A stretch of DNA of 34,929 nucleotides, taken from Phycisphaeraceae bacterium (GTDB lineage Bacteria; Planctomycetota; Phycisphaerae; Phycisphaerales; Phycisphaeraceae). The stretch lies in assembly GCA_029260655.1 (NCBI GenBank), contig JAJDCU010000029.1:1-34929 (forward strand), written 5' to 3'. The first letter of the stretch is position 1; each line of letters opens with the position of its first letter. The position numbers and the translations under genes are program-made. The notes below the pieces were generated by a model. It worked only from the letters and a program-made list of their open reading frames with translations, was not told the DNA's origin and made no database searches. Below, one piece after another: positions 1 through 11,003 of the stretch.

Positions 1-455
1 CGCCTTTTGAGCGTGGCTTTTTGTGGGGGCAGCCCGCGAGTCCAGGTCCTTTTAATCTTTGGATGCTCAGGGGAGTCGGTTAACCGCCATCGTGAGGTTG
101 TCGGCAGACGCGATTCAAAAAGTCACGCCTCCACTAAGGGATGGAAAGTCGGGTTTGCGCGCACCGACCTGTCGCGGCGGGTGGTTCAACGGGGCGTAAG
201 TTGTGGTGTCAGAATGAAATGAAAAAATGTGATCGGTGACCACTTTTCGTGTCTGACAGTACAGATCCGTGCGCACACAAGCGTCTGGGTGTGAACCACG
301 AAGGCGCGAAGACGAACGCGAAGAGCGCGAAGCAGAATGCGTTGCAGGCAGCATGCGCAGGGCTGGTTGGATGGGGCAATGAATGATCCCCACGAAGCGC
401 CGGGACTTGTCGCGTCATGGATGGACGCCGGTGGTGCTGGGGCCTGAGTTTGGCG
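1..455. other. Intergenic region without recognised gene
   Basis: Short open frames exist on both strands here, but none has a convincing ribosome binding site, a recognisable domain or a plausible composition, so none is called. No tRNA, rRNA or other structured RNA was recognised. The only structure is an iterated GCGAAG-type repeat at 295-332, annotated separately. The region lies downstream of the esterase-like gene that ends at 456 on the minus strand. Confidence 0.5.
295..332. repeat. Iterated CGCGAAG-type repeat
   Basis: The core CGAAG recurs four times (CACGAAG, GCGCGAAGA, then CGCGAAGA, GCGCGAAG) with spacing of about 7 to 12 nt, giving a purine-rich degenerate array. It is intergenic. 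It resembles in style, but not in sequence or strict period, the 7-nt arrays found elsewhere in this window. Confidence 0.5.
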
Positions 456-1691
456 TTACTTCCCGTAGAGGAAGATCAGGGCCTGGTCGAAGCGTTTGGC
501 CCAGGCGGCTTCGAAGGTTTCCTCGGCGTCGACGGCGAGTGTCTGGAAGTCCTGGCCGCGTGTCAGGCCTGCGGATTCGAGCGTGGCGGCGAGTGACTGG
601 AGGTGGGGGATGGCTTCGCCGGTGGGGTAGTCCTCGGTTTCGCCTTCGCCCATGTCGATCCAGAAGCGTGTGCCGTTCATCCAGTCGTGGTCGCGGGTCC
701 ATTGGCTGATCAATTCGCCCTCGGCCGACCACAGCGACGGCGAGATCGCGGCGCAGGCGCCGAAGACGTCGTTGTGCGCCCTGGCGGTATCCAGCGCGAT
801 CAGCCCGCCCAGCGCCGAGCCGGCGATCGTGGTGTTTTCACGGCCCGGGAGCGTGCGGTAGGTCTTGTCGATGAAGCGTTTGGCCTCGTAGGCGGCGAAC
901 CACCCGTAGTACACGCCCCGCGCCACAGGGTCGTCTTCGCTTGCCTGCCAGGGGGTGTATTCCTCGGTCCGGTCGGGGGTGTTGTAGATACCGACGATGA
1001 TGACCGGGTTGATCTTGCCTTCGCTGATAAGTTTCTCGGCGGTCTCGTCGGCGCCCCACTCGACGCCGGCAAAGGTGTTGGCCGCGTCGAAAAGGTTCTG
1101 TCCGTCCTGCATGTACAGCACGGGGTATCGCTGGTCGGGGTTCTGGTCGTACCCCGGGGGGAGGTAGACGGCAAGGGTGCGTTCGTTGTCCAGAAGCGTG
1201 GAGTGGAAACCCAGATGGATGCGGACGTCTCCGGTGATGGTGGACTCGCCCGGGGTCGCCTTGCCGGAATCGACCCAGGTGGCGACTTCGAACTTGACGG
1301 CCTCGGTCTTGATGGGGTCGAGCGTGCGGTTTTCTATCTCGACGCCGTCAACTCCGCGCTCGACGGAGTTCCAGGACCCGCGTGTGACTTTGTATTCAAC
1401 CGGGACGCCCCCGGCCAGTTGCACGATCGCGTGGTACTTGCCGTCGTCCTGCTTCTCCAGTTCCAGCCCCTCGGCGCGCCAGGAACCGAGCTCCGTGACG
1501 TTTCCCGAGAGATAGAGCTTCTGGTACCGCGGCGTCTCCGGCGGGACCGACACGGCGAAGTGGATCGTGACGTTTTCCGGCGGGGCGGTCGCGCGGAGGT
1601 TGGCCTGCTGCCCGGTGATCCGGTCGTATGCCAACATGCCGAACATACCGGCGACAACAATAACGAGGATGGGGTAAACCAGTTTTCGCAT
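456..1691 (-). CDS. Exported CBM20-like / esterase-fold protein, probably inactive
   Basis: 411 aa starting at MRKLVYP; an AAGGGA ribosome binding site precedes this ATG, whereas an upstream in-frame start has none. Residues about 5-25 form a signal anchor. Residues about 40-150 look like a starch-binding CBM20-type beta-sandwich (KLYLSGNVTELGSW). Residues about 170-410 match the putative esterase family (PF00756; enterochelin esterase-like alpha/beta hydrolase): LPPGYDQ, YPVLYMQDGQNLFD, ALIFLYG. Such enzymes normally use Ser in G-x-S-x-G and His in an HxExxW-type C-terminal motif. Here the nucleophile elbow reads G-S-A-L-G (residues 291-295), with Ala293 at the Ser position, and the C-terminal motif reads TFEAAW with Thr392 at the His position. 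I infer a carbohydrate- or ligand-binding protein without hydrolase activity. It is a single gene on the minus strand, about 270 nt downstream of dnaE. Confidence 0.8.
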   Translation of the reverse strand: MRKLVYPILVIVVAGMFGMLAYDRITGQQANLRATAPPENVTIHFAVSVPPETPRYQKLYLSGNVTELGSWRAEGLELEKQDDGKYHAIVQLAGGVPVEYKVTRGSWNSVERGVDGVEIENRTLDPIKTEAVKFEVATWVDSGKATPGESTITGDVRIHLGFHSTLLDNERTLAVYLPPGYDQNPDQRYPVLYMQDGQNLFDAANTFAGVEWGADETAEKLISEGKINPVIIVGIYNTPDRTEEYTPWQASEDDPVARGVYYGWFAAYEAKRFIDKTYRTLPGRENTTIAGSALGGLIALDTARAHNDVFGACAAISPSLWSAEGELISQWTRDHDWMNGTRFWIDMGEGETEDYPTGEAIPHLQSLAATLESAGLTRGQDFQTLAVDAEETFEAAWAKRFDQALIFLYGK

Positions 1692-1837
1692 GACGGCGTC
1701 CCTTGTGCTGATACGGATGTTCAACCGGACAGTGGAGGGCAAGATTATATCTGACTTCGCGGTCAGTGGTAGGGCGGTTGTCGGTATTCTGGTTTTTCGT
1801 TGAGCAGTAAGGCACGCTGTGCCCGGATGGTGCCCGG

Positions 1838-1852
1838 GTTAACGCTGTTAAC
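1838..1852. repeat. GTTAAC inverted repeat
   Basis: GTTAACGCTGTTAAC is a short inverted repeat with 6-bp arms and a 3-nt centre, in the gap between dnaE and the esterase-like gene. It could be a protein-binding site upstream of the esterase-like gene, but no promoter hexamers could be placed beside it with confidence. Confidence 0.3.
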
Positions 1853-1961
1853 TTGGATGTGCGGGGGCTTATTTTTTAATTGCGCCGGTGTTGTCGGGGG
1901 CACGTCTGCGGTCCCACGACCGGAGGCCGTGGGCTTGGTGGGTGAGAGGGAGAGTTGATGA

Positions 1962-5912
<3,951 letters not shown>

Positions 5913-6127
5913 CCCTGGCGGGCCCTTGGCTGGATGATGGAGGAAACGGGCGTGGCTGCACAGCTAAACTACATGACGGAACGCTTCACGGCGGACGACC
6001 CTCCAAAGGTAACGCCGGGGATCGGCCGCGTCTAGGTCTTATTTTGTAGGCTGATGAGGGACACCGATCCGCTAACTTTCCATTTGGTCATGGATTGGAT
6101 GTGCCCACCCGGGGTGAGAAATTGAGG

Positions 6128-7033
6128 CTAGATTTTTTCCGGGTTGTGAGGCGAATACCCGCGCATGACCCACCGCATCGGCAGGGCCCGGGGCCGATGC
6201 ACCACCTGATCCGTCTGAAACCGGACGACCCGATCGCCTCCAGGCGGGTCCTCGTCCGGGTCGCGGTCCCATCGGATCACCGCCCGGCCGGAAAGTTGCA
6301 GGGTCGAGCCGGTGTCGAAGTCGATGAATGCCAGCCCGGCGCGGGGGTCGGCCGTGAGGTTGCCCAGGGTCTGGAACATGTTGTTTCCCGCGTAGTCCGG
6401 GAAGGCCAGGGTACGGTCATCCGCCACGGTCACGAACCCGGGCATCCCCCCGCGGTGGGAGACGTCCGCCCCCCGGCCCGGTGCGTGGCTGGCGATGAAG
6501 AACGTGTCCGCCCGCCGGATCATCCGGCGCTGCTCATCGGTCAACCGCGAGCCGGTGACAGCTTCGGTTTGGGTCGAGGGCGGGTCGTATCCAATGACTT
6601 CGCGCTGCTGGATGTACTTAGGGCAGTTGCCAAACGCCTCGCGGATGTGGACGACAAGGCCGGCGCTGTCTTCCGTCACTTCGCCGTTGAAACGCAGCCG
6701 CCCGCGCGTGTTCAGGTCGATCGCCAGGAAACCGGCCGATGCACCTGGCACGAGCCCACCGCTTACCGGGTCGTTTTGTGCGGGATGCTTGTTGATCTGG
6801 ACCGTTTGTAGGCCCGGTGCGCGCACGAAACCCGGCTCGTCAGCTAGGACCGTCGCCCACATGTTTCCCTTGGCGTCCGCGGCCCCTGCGATAAGCAACG
6901 GCAACTGCGCCAGGTACTCATCTGCGCCGTTTGGTAATGCCGGGCTGATGATCCGGCCGACCTGCTGGGCCTGCGCACCGACCCCGGCCCGCTGCTGCAC
7001 AGCCAATTCGCCTTCGTGGAAAACGTCATCCAT
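6128..7033 (-). CDS. PNPOx-like FMN split-barrel protein
   Basis: 301 aa. The C-terminal half (about 190-290: FFIASHAPGRGADVSHRGG, FPDYAGNNMFQTLGNL, AGLAFIDFDTGSTLQLSG) has the pattern of the pyridoxamine 5'-phosphate oxidase-like FMN-binding split barrel, in the branch of flavin-nucleotide-binding proteins related to PNPOx. The N-terminal half (LPLLIAGAADAKGNMWATVLADEPGFV) reads as a second, related barrel repeat. CGGAGA precedes the ATG. It has no signal peptide, so it is cytoplasmic. It lies 128 nt downstream of trxA with a hairpin between, so it may be a separate transcript or an attenuated end of the redox operon. The substrate is unknown; members of this fold bind flavin, F420 or heme. 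Confidence 0.85.
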   Translation of the reverse strand: MDDVFHEGELAVQQRAGVGAQAQQVGRIISPALPNGADEYLAQLPLLIAGAADAKGNMWATVLADEPGFVRAPGLQTVQINKHPAQNDPVSGGLVPGASAGFLAIDLNTRGRLRFNGEVTEDSAGLVVHIREAFGNCPKYIQQREVIGYDPPSTQTEAVTGSRLTDEQRRMIRRADTFFIASHAPGRGADVSHRGGMPGFVTVADDRTLAFPDYAGNNMFQTLGNLTADPRAGLAFIDFDTGSTLQLSGRAVIRWDRDPDEDPPGGDRVVRFQTDQVVHRPRALPMRWVMRGYSPHNPEKI

Positions 7034-7115
7034 GGTCGTCTCCGAAAGTTTCGCCCAGGATCGGGTCCGCCTCGCAACGATTCTCTGATGATCCTATCGG
7101 TTTGGATGCGACGAA

Positions 7116-7151
7116 ACACCCGGGGCGGCGCGGTACGCCGGCCCCGGGTGT
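7116..7151 (-). terminator. Hairpin terminator after trxA
   Basis: Arms ACACCCGGGGC (7116-7126) and GCCCCGGGTGT (7141-7151) are perfectly complementary, and GGCG/CGCC extends the stem inward. On the minus strand it lies 10 nt after the trxA stop codon and is followed by TTTCGTC, a weak T-run. It probably ends or attenuates transcription before the PNPOx-like gene. Confidence 0.55.
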
Positions 7152-7161
7152 AGGAGGGTGT

Positions 7162-7506
7162 TCAGGCTGTCTTTACATCGTTTGAGGCTTCGATCGCCTC
7201 TGCCAGGGCTTCCTTGGACTGGTACCCGGCTAACTGCTTAACGACCTGGCCATCTCGAAAGATCACCAACGCCGGGATCGACCGGATGTCATAACGCTTG
7301 GCGAGCGCGGGGTTCGCATCGACATCGACCTTCCCGATCACCGCGCGGCCGGCGTAGTCGTCGGCCAACTGATCGATCACCGGCCCGATCGCCTTACACG
7401 GCGGGCACCAGTCGGCCCAGAAGTCGACCAGCACCGGGCCGGTCTGGTCCAGGACCTTCTCCTGGAAGTTGGATTCCGTCAGCTCAAGTGTGTTCTTGTC
7501 TGCCAT
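7162..7506 (-). CDS. trxA: Thioredoxin with CPPC active site
   Basis: 114 aa cytoplasmic thioredoxin. The start is the ATG giving MADKNTLEL, because AAAGGAG lies 8 nt upstream; the frame is open further upstream without a site. Fold landmarks are VLVDFWADW (buried Asp28), the redox motif W33-C-P-P-C37-K and the cis-proline Pro78 in RSIPALVIF. The usual WCGPC is replaced by WCPPC. It lies fourth in the minus-strand cluster AhpD-like, DUF6503-like, SDR, trx, 160 nt after the SDR gene with a paired palindrome in the gap. It could supply reducing equivalents to the CxxC of the AhpD-like protein, which is inference from the neighbourhood. It may not be the main housekeeping thioredoxin. Confidence 0.93.
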   Translation of the reverse strand: MADKNTLELTESNFQEKVLDQTGPVLVDFWADWCPPCKAIGPVIDQLADDYAGRAVIGKVDVDANPALAKRYDIRSIPALVIFRDGQVVKQLAGYQSKEALAEAIEASNDVKTA

Positions 7507-7558
7507 CGTGATGCTCCTTTCGTTGTGTGTGATTCGGTTAGGGGGTGATTTCATCCGT

Positions 7559-7636
7559 CCCTCAGCCCTCGGCTATGCCGGGGTATTCCGTGCGCTGTCC
7601 GTTCACCGATCCCCCGGCATAGCCGGGGGCTGAGGG
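7559..7636. repeat. REP-like paired palindromes, copy 1
   Basis: Two GC-rich units in opposite orientation. The left (7559-7583) reads CCCTCAG then CCCTCGGCTATGCCGGGG; the right (7611-7636) is CCCCCGGCATAGCCGGGGG then CTGAGGG. Each unit is itself palindromic around TAT/ATA and the two pair with each other, as in bacterial REP/BIME elements. It lies between the SDR and trxA genes. A second copy is at 8512-8585. Confidence 0.75.
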
Positions 7637-7650
7637 GGCAGAGGTCTAGG

Positions 7651-7677
7651 CCGCGGCGCTTCGTAGCTACGCCGCGG
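7651..7677. repeat. GC-rich hairpin spanning the SDR stop codon
   Basis: Arms CCGCGGCG (7651-7658) and CGCCGCGG (7670-7677) flank an 11-nt loop that contains the stop codon of the SDR gene (7667-7669, minus strand). The same arm sequence recurs at 32446-32466. It may be a REP-related element or a transcript-stabilising hairpin; no T-run follows. Confidence 0.5.
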
Positions 7678-8464
7678 ATGTCGCTTTCACTTCGCGCACG
7701 ATGCGAGAGACCCCGTCGCCGCCGGCGTCGACCCCGCCGTCGACCGGCAGGACCACCCCGGTGACCCAGTTGGCGCCCGCCAGGTACATCACCGCATCGG
7801 CGATGTCCTTGGGCACGCCGTATCGGCCAAGCGGCTGCATGTGGTTCAGCGAATCGAGTTGCTCGTCGGTCAGATCGCCATAGAGAGGCGTCGGCACCAC
7901 GCCCGGGGCGACCGCGTTGATGCGGATGTTTTCCGACGCGAGTTCTGACGACAGGTTCTTGGTCAGCGCGGTGATCCCGCCCTTGGCGGCGATCGGGGCG
8001 CTGGAGGGGACCCCCGCCACGCCGTTGAGCGTGAGGATCGTCCCGATGTTCACGATCGACCCGCCCCCGCCTTGTTTGCGGAATTGCCGGACGGCCGATT
8101 GGGACAGCACGAACGTCCCACGCAGGTAGCCCAGGAAACCGTCCAGTTCCTCGACCGTGTAGTCGGTGAACGGCTTCATGCTGAAGGTCCCCGCGTTATT
8201 GACCAGCAGGTCGACCCGGCCGAACCGCTTCACGGCGGCGTCGACGAGCTTGTCCGAGGTCTGCGCCTGGGTGATATCGCCCGCCACGATCTCGATCCGG
8301 TCGGGGTGTCCCAGTTGCTTCGCGGCGTTCTGTAGCTTCGATTCGGTCCGCCCGTTGAGGACGACGTTACCACCGGCGTCAAGAAAGGCCTGGGCGACGG
8401 CGAATCCGATCCCCGTCCCGGCGCCGGTGATGACGGCGGTCTGTGTGTTTGTGTGGGTGGTCAT
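7667..8464 (-). CDS. SDR-family protein lacking the catalytic tyrosine
   Basis: 265 aa classical-type short-chain dehydrogenase/reductase. Start MTTHTNTQ is chosen because AAGGA precedes it and the longer frame upstream runs into a repeat element. The nucleotide-binding motif TGAGTGIG is at 13-20, NNAG follows LLV near residue 92, and DGG is near the C-terminus (LPVDGGVDAGGD). The catalytic YxxxK motif reads P157-I-A-A-K161: Lys is kept but Tyr is Pro, and the preceding Ser region reads NIGTILT with no Ser. Classical SDR chemistry needs Tyr as acid/base, so I infer either a non-catalytic NAD(P)-binding protein or an unusual mechanism. It is third in the TetR-divergent cluster; its stop codon lies in a hairpin loop. 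Confidence 0.9.
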   Translation of the reverse strand: MTTHTNTQTAVITGAGTGIGFAVAQAFLDAGGNVVLNGRTESKLQNAAKQLGHPDRIEIVAGDITQAQTSDKLVDAAVKRFGRVDLLVNNAGTFSMKPFTDYTVEELDGFLGYLRGTFVLSQSAVRQFRKQGGGGSIVNIGTILTLNGVAGVPSSAPIAAKGGITALTKNLSSELASENIRINAVAPGVVPTPLYGDLTDEQLDSLNHMQPLGRYGVPKDIADAVMYLAGANWVTGVVLPVDGGVDAGGDGVSRIVREVKATSAA

Positions 8465-8511
8465 GGTAGGGGTCCTTGTGATTTTTTTTGTGGTGGTGTG
8501 TTCGGACTTTT

Positions 8512-8585
8512 CCCTCAGCCCCCGGCTCTGCCGGGGGATCATGTCCGCAGTTCATCGAACCCCCGGCAGAGCCGGGGGCTGAGGG
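8512..8585. repeat. REP-like paired palindromes, copy 2
   Basis: Left unit 8512-8537 contains CCCCCGGCTCTGCCGGGGG after CCCTCAG; right unit 8560-8585 is its inverted copy ending CTGAGGG, with a 22-nt spacer. It belongs to the same family as 7559-7636, with TCT/AGA instead of TAT/ATA at the unit centre, a compensated change. It lies between the DUF6503-like gene and the SDR gene. Confidence 0.8.
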
Positions 8586-8598
8586 TAGAGTGGAGGGG

Positions 8599-9420
8599 TT
8601 AATCCGCGTGCTTGGTTCCGTGGATCACCGGCTTGCCGGGGGCGGCGAAGATCGACGCGTCCGGGACGGCCTGGGAGAACGTCACGTCCTTGACGTAATA
8701 GGTGTTGCCATCGCCTTGGAGCTCGCCGTCGGCCCAGCCGTAGAACGTCAGTTTGCTCGGCACCAGCAGGCCGCCGGCGTCCTGCCATTGATTAAACACC
8801 AGTGCCTTGCGCGGCAGTTCCTCGATCGGGGTGTCGCCGTTGACTTCGGCGCTGGTCGGGACGAAGTCGATCATGTGCAGGCGGTGGGTCTCGGCATCGA
8901 TGTAGAGGATATAGTCGTCCTCGGGGGTATCGCCGATGCCTTGGGGATAGCTGATCGCCACGAGGTCGTACGCACGTCCCTGAAATGTCTTGTTGCCCAG
9001 GTCGCGTGACTGCACGCCGGGGTCGGCGAAGACGAACGGCATGGCGATAAAGTAGAAGTTGCCGGATTCGAAGAACCGCGGCGGGATGCCAAGCGTTTCG
9101 ACGTTCGGGACAGCCCAGGCGTCTTCACCGTTAAGCCCGGAGGTAAAATCCTTGCCGTGCGTCAGGTGCCGACGGTTTTGCAGATCGGTGGACTGGGTGA
9201 AGTCAAACGGGGCCTTTGCGCCAAGCGGGAAGTCCCTGGTCGCGTAGTCCAGCCGGCCGTAGGATTGCCATGTCTCCAGCCCGCCGTGTGCTTCGATAGC
9301 CTGGGCAAGCGCCTCGGATCGGGGCGCCGTGTCCGCGGTGGCGGGGGTCGTGAGCAGGTTCAAGAACGCCATCTGCAGCAGTGACGCCAGCACCAGCTTG
9401 TTAAGTCCGTTCGTGTTCAT
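8599..9420 (-). CDS. Secreted DUF6503-like protein
   Basis: 273 aa with an N-terminal signal peptide (hydrophobic residues about 8-25, cleavage near ATADT). The mature protein starts with ALAQAIEAHGGLETWQSYGRLDY, a pattern typical of LolA-like or DUF6503-type secreted proteins. Further resemblance is in FYFIAMPFVFADPGV, EDDYILYIDAETHRLHMIDF and LVPSKLTFYGW. The fold is expected to be a curved beta-sheet carrier for lipids or other hydrophobic molecules in the periplasm; this is inference from the family pattern. A good AAAGGA lies upstream of the ATG. It follows the AhpD-like gene after 46 nt, so the two are probably co-transcribed from the TetR-controlled promoter. Its function is unknown. 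Confidence 0.75.
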   Translation of the reverse strand: MNTNGLNKLVLASLLQMAFLNLLTTPATADTAPRSEALAQAIEAHGGLETWQSYGRLDYATRDFPLGAKAPFDFTQSTDLQNRRHLTHGKDFTSGLNGEDAWAVPNVETLGIPPRFFESGNFYFIAMPFVFADPGVQSRDLGNKTFQGRAYDLVAISYPQGIGDTPEDDYILYIDAETHRLHMIDFVPTSAEVNGDTPIEELPRKALVFNQWQDAGGLLVPSKLTFYGWADGELQGDGNTYYVKDVTFSQAVPDASIFAAPGKPVIHGTKHAD

Positions 9421-9466
9421 GATTGTTTCCTTTATTGAGGGTTTGCCTGTGGTGGTTCTTGTCGGG

Positions 9467-10018
9467 TTAGGCGTTCACGGCCTGAGCGCTTGGGACAAAG
9501 GGGAAGTCGACCTCGGTCTGGGCGACGTGGTTGAAGTAGTTCGTGAAGATGTTCTTGAGCGTCTCGGCGAAGACCTCGACGACCTGTTCGTCGGTATACC
9601 CGGCATCTCTCACGGCCTGGAGCTGCTCGTCCGTGACGAACCCTTCGCGTGAGTTGATCGCCAGGGCGAAGTTAAGTGCGGCTTGCGTGGCGGGGTCGGC
9701 GGATTGTCCGCGTAGGTTGGCGGCGAGTTCGTCATCGGGCAGGCCGTGCTTAGCGCCGATGGCGGTGTGCGCCGAGGAGCAGTAGTCACAGTTGTTTGCT
9801 CCCGCCAGCGCCACGGCGATCTGCTCCCTAAGCGAAGCGGGGAGTGTGCCGGCGCCCAAGGCTTTGCCGAGCCCCAGGAAGCCTTCGAGCACGGCCGGGG
9901 AGACGGCGAGGGTTTTATAGATGTTCGGCGCGAAGCCGACGGCCTTCTGGACGCCTTCAAGGATCTGCTTGCTTTTGCCTGGCGCCTGATCGATTTCGAC
10001 GGGTTGGATGCGTGGCAT
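9467..10018 (-). CDS. Carboxymuconolactone decarboxylase / AhpD-like protein
   Basis: 183 aa all-helical protein of the CMD/AhpD family. The active-site pattern is complete: Glu65 (REQIAVAL), Cys77-x2-Cys80-x3-His84 (NCDYCSSAH), as in peroxidase-related AhpD-like proteins that relay reducing power or reduce hydroperoxides. The C-terminal part (SREGFVTDEQLQAVRDAGYTDEQVVEVFAET) is the usual helical pair. AGAGAG precedes the ATG. It is the first gene of the minus-strand cluster and sits directly downstream of the promoter carrying the TetR-type palindrome, so it is probably the main regulated gene. A true carboxymuconolactone decarboxylase is unlikely because of the CxxC. Confidence 0.92.
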   Translation of the reverse strand: MPRIQPVEIDQAPGKSKQILEGVQKAVGFAPNIYKTLAVSPAVLEGFLGLGKALGAGTLPASLREQIAVALAGANNCDYCSSAHTAIGAKHGLPDDELAANLRGQSADPATQAALNFALAINSREGFVTDEQLQAVRDAGYTDEQVVEVFAETLKNIFTNYFNHVAQTEVDFPFVPSAQAVNA

Positions 10019-10098
10019 GGTTTGCTCTCTTTTGCTTATGACCCGTAGGTCGGTTTCGTGGTGCTGGCGGGACGTCCCCGTTCACTGCCATGACAACA

Positions 10099-10126
10099 AC
10101 TATACAGATCTGTCTATTCTAGTCAA
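10099..10126 (-). promoter_or_regulatory. Sigma70-type promoter of the redox operon
   Basis: Read on the minus strand: -35 TTGACT (10126-10121), a 16-nt spacer, and -10 TATAGT (10104-10099). It is upstream of the AhpD-like gene, giving a leader of about 75 nt. The spacer and the -10 element are covered by the palindrome at 10101-10116. Confidence 0.7.
10101..10116. promoter_or_regulatory. Predicted TetR-family operator
   Basis: TATACAGATCTGTCTA is a 16-bp palindrome with one mismatched pair, of the TAGAC-N6-GTCTA style typical of TetR-family operators. It overlaps the -10 element of the minus-strand operon and lies in the region divergent to a tetR-like gene, so binding would block that promoter. 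Confidence 0.7.
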
Positions 10127-10257
10127 CCCCTATTTCTCGAAAATTAGAGATAAATACGAAAAATAGATTGAAAAAATCCAAAAATGGACGATATTGGCCT
10201 TTTAATGGCCATACAATGTCGTATACTATCCCGTGGGCTTCCCCAAGAGGGCCTTTT

Positions 10258-10839
10258 ATGTCCAAGAAACGCGATCAACTCGTTGAGACGGCGTTGGAGC
10301 TGTTCAGCCAGCACGGCTATCACGCCACCGGGATCGACAAGATCCTGGAGGCCGCGGGCGTTGCCAAGATGACCATGTACAAGCACTTCCGCTCGAAGGA
10401 GGAGCTGATCCTCGCGGCCTTGCGGCTTCGTGATGAGCGGTGGCGTAACCAGTTCATGCGCAGCGTCGAGCAGCAGGCCAAAGACCCCCGGGGCAGGCTC
10501 ATGGCGATATTCGACCTGCTTGGGCAGTGGTTTGCCAGCGCGGATTTCTGCGGCTGCCTGTTCATCAACGCCTCGGCCGAGTTCGGCGACCTGGCGGATC
10601 CGATCCACGCCGCCAGCGCCGAGCACAAACGGCTGGTCATGAAGTACGTCCGTGACTTGGCTGAGCAGGCGGGGGCTCCGGAGCCGGGCGTCCTGGCGGA
10701 ACAGATCACGCTTCTGATGGAGGGCGCGATCGTCCACACCCAGATATGCGGGCACGACAACAAGGCCTGCGCCGCGCTCGCCGCCAAGCGTGCCGCCAAG
10801 GTACTGATCGACCACGCGCTCGCCGCCGCGGTGCGCTGA
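10258..10839 (+). CDS. TetR-family transcriptional regulator
   Basis: 193 aa. The ATG giving MSKKRDQLVETALELF is preferred because AAGAGG lies just upstream; an earlier in-frame ATG at 10168 has none. Residues about 5-55 are a standard TetR helix-turn-helix domain (FSQHGYHATGIDKILEAAGVAKMTMYKHFRSKEELI). The C-terminal ligand domain resembles regulators of the AcrR/NemR type (CGCLFINASAEF, ITLLMEGAIV). It is divergent from the AhpD-like operon; the 239-nt intergenic region holds the operator-like palindrome and a TATACT -10-like hexamer at 10222-10227 for this gene. The Cys pair in DFCGCLF (CxC) could in principle sense electrophiles, but this is speculation. Confidence 0.93.
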   Translation: MSKKRDQLVETALELFSQHGYHATGIDKILEAAGVAKMTMYKHFRSKEELILAALRLRDERWRNQFMRSVEQQAKDPRGRLMAIFDLLGQWFASADFCGCLFINASAEFGDLADPIHAASAEHKRLVMKYVRDLAEQAGAPEPGVLAEQITLLMEGAIVHTQICGHDNKACAALAAKRAAKVLIDHALAAAVR

Positions 10840-10917
10840 CTGGCTCGTGCAATGTAAATGTGTTACATGAGGGAATCGGCTTGCCGAGGGGGCAGGTCGT
10901 GGCTAACTTGATTGCCC

Positions 10918-10957
10918 CCCGGATGTACCCCCCGGATGTACCCCCCGGATATTCCCC
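10918..10957. repeat. Tandem 13-nt repeat
   Basis: GGATGTACCCCCC occurs twice head to tail, preceded by a partial C-run unit and followed by a variant GGATATTCCCCCCC. It lies in the leader between the tetR gene and the isomerase-like gene, about 45 nt upstream of the latter's ATG. It could arise from slippage at the C-runs. Confidence 0.7.
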
Positions 10958-11003
10958 CCCGGTTTCCCGCCGGTTATTACCCTTGCTTTCCCCGGAGAAT
11001 CCC

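Noticed and set aside
603-1754. A 383-codon open frame antisense to the esterase-like gene
   Set aside because: The minus-strand frame has a signal anchor, ribosome site and recognisable domains; the plus-strand frame has none.
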